This document shows, piece by piece, positions 61,195-64,000 of a DNA stretch of 64,000 nt. The DNA lies in NCBI RefSeq assembly GCF_002531825.1, contig NZ_NWSX01000010.1:62001-126000 (forward strand). Reading direction: 5' to 3'. The translations under genes were made by a program, and so were the position numbers. Position 1 is the first letter of the stretch; the number at the start of each line of letters is the position of its first letter. Below the pieces are notes generated by a model. It ran no database searches, was not told where the DNA came from, and saw only the letters and a program-made list of their open reading frames with translations. Source of the stretch: Rhizobium sp. J15 (GTDB lineage: Bacteria > Pseudomonadota > Alphaproteobacteria > Rhizobiales > Rhizobiaceae).

Positions 61195-62273
61195 ATGGTG
61201 TCGGCATCGCGCGCGATATGCTCGAGCGTCTGATGCGCCCCGAGCACCTCGACAAGGCTGCCGAGCGTCAGAGCGCCTTCCGGTAGCGCCGATACGTCGA
61301 CGGTGATGCTGTCCATCGACACGCGCCCGACGATCGGCAGGCGGATGCCCTTGAAATAGACGGCGCCGCGGCCGCTCAGGCTTCGCGGCAGGCCGTCGGC
61401 ATAGCCGGCTGCAATGGTGGCAAGGCGCGTTTCCCGATGCGTGACATGCGCGCCGCCATAACCGACCTTCGTGCCTTCAGGCACGGCGCGCGTCTGCACG
61501 ACGGCGACATCGAGGCTGACGACCGGCTCCATCGGATTCTCCGTGCCGGCATTCGGAGCGCCGCCATAGAGCGCGATGCCCGGCCGGGCGAGCACGCCAT
61601 GATAGGCATCGCCGAGGAAGACGCCGCCCGAATTGGCGAAGGAAATATCGAAGCCCGGAAATTCCTCGGCGATGCAGGCCATCTCCGCCAGCTGTTCGCC
61701 GTTCTGCTCGCCGTCCGTCTCATCGGCCGAGGCCAGGTGACTCATGATGAACAGGATCTCGACATTGCCGCCATCGCGAAGGGCGGCCGCAAGTTCTGCC
61801 CTCTCTTCGCTGGGAAAGCCGAGCCGCGACATGCCGGTGTCGAATTGCAGGACAGCGGGCAGGCAGCGCTTCAGGGCGCGCGCCGCCGCCGACCATTGCC
61901 GCCACTGGGCGAGCGAGTTCAGGACCGGGACGACGCCCATCTCGGCGCAGGCGATTTCATTGCCCGGCTGCAAGCCGTTCAGGACGAAAATCTGGGCGTC
62001 CTGCGCAAGTGCGGGCCGGAGCCGCACGGCCTCGATGAACTGGGCGACGAAGAAATGCCGGCAGCCCTGAGCGTAGAGCGTCCTGGCGACCCGTTCGGCG
62101 CCGAGGCCATAGGCGTCGGCCTTGACGACGGCGCCGGCGCGGACCGGCGTCAGCATGGATAGGAGCTTGCGGTAGTTGCGGCCGAGTGCGGCGAGGTCGA
62201 TCGTCAGATAGCCGGTGGCTCCCTGCATGATCGTGGCAGTACGTGCGTGGGAAACCAAAATATCGCTATCCAT
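61125..62273 (-). CDS. dadX: Catabolic alanine racemase DadX/Alr
   Basis: A 382-residue fold-type-III PLP racemase. Schiff-base Lys51 is in VVKADAYGLG, the catalytic Tyr in GYGGAHVTH, the Arg-containing region FDTGMSRLG and the binding residues VSMDSITVDVS. It interconverts L- and D-alanine, giving DadA its substrate. I chose ATG 62273 with GGGG five bases upstream; an internal Met (about residue 16) is also possible. The last five residues (YLTKS) result from a 53-bp tandem duplication. It is the first gene of the dad operon. Confidence 0.9.
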   Translation of the reverse strand: MDSDILVSHARTATIMQGATGYLTIDLAALGRNYRKLLSMLTPVRAGAVVKADAYGLGAERVARTLYAQGCRHFFVAQFIEAVRLRPALAQDAQIFVLNGLQPGNEIACAEMGVVPVLNSLAQWRQWSAAARALKRCLPAVLQFDTGMSRLGFPSEERAELAAALRDGGNVEILFIMSHLASADETDGEQNGEQLAEMACIAEEFPGFDISFANSGGVFLGDAYHGVLARPGIALYGGAPNAGTENPMEPVVSLDVAVVQTRAVPEGTKVGYGGAHVTHRETRLATIAAGYADGLPRSLSGRGAVYFKGIRLPIVGRVSMDSITVDVSALPEGALTLGSLVEVLGAHQTLEHIARDADTISYEILTGLGDRYHRQYRYLTKS

Positions 62274-62352
62274 GTCCACCCCTCTTTTCCAAGAGTGTAT
62301 GAAATAATGAGCGACATTGCCTGCGATTCTGTCATCGATTATTGCGTGACTT

Positions 62353-62363
62353 GCATATTATGC
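62353..62363. promoter_or_regulatory. Palindrome in the dadX-lrp divergent region
   Basis: GCATA-T-TATGC, a perfect 11-base palindrome about 33 bases upstream of the lrp start. Lrp-family regulators bind AT-rich dyads in such divergent regions. Confidence 0.4.
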
Positions 62364-62395
62364 GCATAGTCGATGAAAATTTGGAACAATCGATC

Positions 62396-62860
62396 ATGCC
62401 CGCTCTCGACACCACCGATCGCAACATCCTGAGACTGCTGCGCCTCGATGCCCGCATGAGCAATGCCAAGCTCGCGGCCGAGGTCGGCCTGTCGCCATCG
62501 GCCTGCCTCCGGCGCATCAAGATCATGGAAAAGACGGGCGTGATCCGCGGCTATACGGCGCTGCTCGATACGAGCAATGCGGATGCGATGATCGCCGTGA
62601 TCATCAACATCACCCTCGAACGGCAGACGGAAGATTATCTCGACCGCTTCGAAGCGGCGGTCCGCCGGCACCCGGAAATCCGGGAATGTTTTCTGATGAC
62701 GGGCGGCTCGGATTATCTCCTGCGCGTGGAAGTCGCCAATGCGGGCGAATTCGAGCGGATCCACAAGGAGATATTGTCAGCCTTGCCGGGCGTGCTCAGA
62801 ATTCATTCGAGCTTTTCGATCCGCAACGTTCTGGCGACACGGACGAAGGGAAAACGCTGA
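62396..62860 (+). CDS. Lrp/AsnC-family regulator, probable DadR
   Basis: A 154-residue Lrp-type protein. The N-terminal helix-turn-helix (about 4-55) contains DTTDRNILRLLRLDARMSN and LSPSACLRRIKIMEKTGVI, and the RAM domain (about 70-140) contains CFLMTGGSDYLLRVEVANAG. It is divergent from the alr-dadA operon, so it is the likely alanine-responsive activator. ATG 62396 gives the usual N-terminus, though upstream in-frame starts exist. It is convergent with the toxin gene. Confidence 0.88.
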   Translation: MPALDTTDRNILRLLRLDARMSNAKLAAEVGLSPSACLRRIKIMEKTGVIRGYTALLDTSNADAMIAVIINITLERQTEDYLDRFEAAVRRHPEIRECFLMTGGSDYLLRVEVANAGEFERIHKEILSALPGVLRIHSSFSIRNVLATRTKGKR

Positions 62861-62881
62861 GCACGGTTCCTTGCATTCCTA

Positions 62882-63172
62882 TCAGAACCCCGCTTCCTTC
62901 TGATGCCGCACCGCCAGGATCATCAAGGCGTCTCCATCGATACGGTAGCGAACCACGTACCCGCTGTCGCCGAAATCGACGAGCCATTCCAGGTATTGCT
63001 CGGGCAGATCGTCGACAAGACGTCCCATATGCGGATTAAGACCGAGAGCCCGCACAGATCTGAGGATCGTTTCGCCTGCTCGCTTGGCGGCCGATGGATT
63101 TTTCGGCCGGAGGAACTTCCGCAACCGTTCAAGGTCACGGATTGCAGCCGGGGAGAAGATTACTTGTGGCAT
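62882..63172 (-). CDS. RelE/ParE-family toxin
   Basis: A 96-residue basic protein with the ParE pattern FSPAAIRDLERLRKFL at the N-terminus, then GRLVDDLPEQYLEWLVDF and YVVRYRIDGDALMILAVRH. ParE toxins inhibit gyrase; RelE relatives cut mRNA. It overlaps the upstream antitoxin gene by 13 bases, the normal order for this class. Confidence 0.85.
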   Translation of the reverse strand: MPQVIFSPAAIRDLERLRKFLRPKNPSAAKRAGETILRSVRALGLNPHMGRLVDDLPEQYLEWLVDFGDSGYVVRYRIDGDALMILAVRHQKEAGF

Positions 63173-63438
63173 TCGGGTGCGGGCAGCTCTTCGTCAGTTC
63201 CCCATGTTGAAAGCCAGTTCTCAACCTCATCTCCGGTCACGTGCAGACCGGTCGCCTGAAATTCATCCCAGGCATTGAGCGTCTCCTGCCGCAGCCTCTC
63301 GCGCTTCTCCTCGCGCTCCACATATTGTGCAATGGCTTCCCGCATGATCCAATGAGACGAGCGGCGGCGGGCTTCGGCCAATTGCTGGACACGGCCCTTC
63401 AACTCGTCATCGAGCTTGAGTGAGGTCGGCGATGCCAT
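63160..63438 (-). CDS. Ribbon-helix-helix antitoxin (ParD/CopG-like)
   Basis: A 92-residue protein. The N-terminal ribbon-helix-helix (TSLKLDDELKGRVQQLAEAR, then SSHWIMREAIAQYVEREE) is followed by an acidic C-terminal arm that would wrap the toxin. It should also bind and repress its own promoter. It is the first gene of the toxin-antitoxin pair. Confidence 0.85.
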   Translation of the reverse strand: MASPTSLKLDDELKGRVQQLAEARRRSSHWIMREAIAQYVEREEKRERLRQETLNAWDEFQATGLHVTGDEVENWLSTWGTDEELPAPECHK

Positions 63439-63556
63439 GGAGCCTCCTTAGTCAAAGGTAATACCGAGCGCTAATGTAAGGTTTCCCAGCCCGCTTGTCC
63501 ACGAAGATGTTGACCGCCCTCGCCCGCGGGCCTGACGTCAAACTGAGCATTTCAAG

Positions 63557-64000
63557 CTATATCAGCTCGAGCGCAGTGGCCTTGGCCACCGCTTCGCTCG
63601 TCGTGGCGACGGTCAGCTTCCGGCGGGCCGAGGCGAGATAGAGCTGCACGGCGCTGACCGAAATGGACAGGCGGGCGCAGATCTGCTTTGCCAAAAGGCC
63701 ATTGGCGGTCATCTCCAGGCATTGCAGTTCGCGGCGCGACAATTGCGGAAAATCCGCGGTCTTTCTCATGCCTGACAAGACCATCGCCCTGTCATGGAGA
63801 TGGTGGGCGAGAAACTGGAGGTCACGCATGCTGTCCATCCGGAACTGACGCCAATAGGCATCCGGATGATTGGATGTGACGGTAAACAGCGATCGCTCCC
63901 CTTGCGGGCCGCGCACCGGCAAGGTGATACCTTGTCGGCCGACGCCGAAGGCCATCGCCTCCTTGAAGAAGCCTTGCGCCCGGCCCGAATCCCATTTCGA
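63557..64000 (-). CDS. LuxR-family regulator, 5' part outside the window
   Basis: The frame continues to the right edge, so the N-terminus is lost. The visible 147 residues contain part of an autoinducer-binding-like domain (KWDSGRAQGFFKEAMAFGVG, then GITLPVRGPQGERSLFTVTS) and a C-terminal LuxR helix-turn-helix (LSRRELQCLEMTANGLLAKQ, then VQLYLASARRKL). The ligand-binding residues cannot be checked because most of that domain is missing. No luxI-type synthase gene is in the window. An internal Met at 63955 should not be taken as the start. Confidence 0.82.
   Translation of the reverse strand, partial: SKWDSGRAQGFFKEAMAFGVGRQGITLPVRGPQGERSLFTVTSNHPDAYWRQFRMDSMRDLQFLAHHLHDRAMVLSGMRKTADFPQLSRRELQCLEMTANGLLAKQICARLSISVSAVQLYLASARRKLTVATTSEAVAKATALELI

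Noticed and set aside
1-64000. tRNA genes, rRNA, CRISPR arrays, transposases and integrases
   Set aside because: I looked for cloverleaf-like segments, regularly spaced repeats and transposase motifs and found none; short RNA genes could still be missed by eye.

Overview
The window looks like an accessory replicon or chromosomal island of a Rhizobium-type alphaproteobacterium (Rhizobiaceae). The evidence is the high-GC coding style, a Rhizobium/Agrobacterium-style imp (type VI secretion) gene order with a fused TagF-PppA, and dense ABC, tripartite and amino-acid catabolic operons, each beside its own GntR, LysR, Lrp or AraC regulator. I saw no rRNA, tRNA, CRISPR array, insertion sequence or phage gene. 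Both window edges cut genes (tssG on the left, a luxR-type regulator on the right).

Region 1 (2-10615, + strand) is the distal half of a T6SS operon: tssG (5' truncated), tagH/fha, tssK, tssL, tssM, tagF-pppA, ppkA. It carries the baseplate and membrane complex plus the complete threonine-phosphorylation switch (kinase, phosphatase, FHA reader, and a candidate phospho-Thr14 in TssL). Region 2 (10612-14025) holds a Wza-like export lipoprotein, a DUF488 protein, and a DUF4142 / cupredoxin / ECF sigma operon. Region 3 (14000-20709, - strand) is a tricarboxylate unit: TctC-TctB-TctA transporter, a GntR regulator with two winged helices, and an AcnA-type aconitase. Near-identical AT-rich sites lie upstream of tctC and the aconitase gene. 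Region 4 (21084-24944) is a ferric-siderophore or ferric-citrate ABC importer with a divergent binding-protein gene. Region 5 (24994-33965) has a small ORF, DoxX/LysR, two complete GGDEF-EAL cyclic-di-GMP proteins, and an orphan sugar-type binding protein directly behind the membrane-bound one. Region 6 (34150-38192) has three TadE/TadG-like pseudopilin/VWA genes without any Tad motor, and two exported proteins of unknown role.

Region 7 (38296-52400) is a large catabolic locus probably for hydroxyprolines or related cyclic or D-amino acids. A ten-gene minus-strand operon encodes a polar-amino-acid ABC importer, a DapA-family lyase/deaminase, an FAD D-amino-acid dehydrogenase, an aldehyde dehydrogenase, a proline-racemase-family protein and two SDRs. 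Next to it are a second racemase-family protein, a malate/lactate-dehydrogenase-family imine reductase, two GntR regulators and a P5C-reductase-like protein. Both racemase-family proteins have Ser in place of the first catalytic Cys. Region 8 (52407-58679) has a XRE-cupin regulator, an omega-amino-acid:pyruvate aminotransferase, Lrp, diaminopropionate ammonia-lyase and two amidohydrolases. Region 9 (58683-64000) has an AraC regulator, the D-alanine catabolic pair dadA and alr/dadX with a divergent Lrp, a ParDE-type toxin-antitoxin pair, and a truncated LuxR regulator. A perfect 53-bp tandem duplication has rewritten the C-terminus of the alanine racemase.

All functional names rest on family motifs recognised by eye and on gene context; no database search was run.
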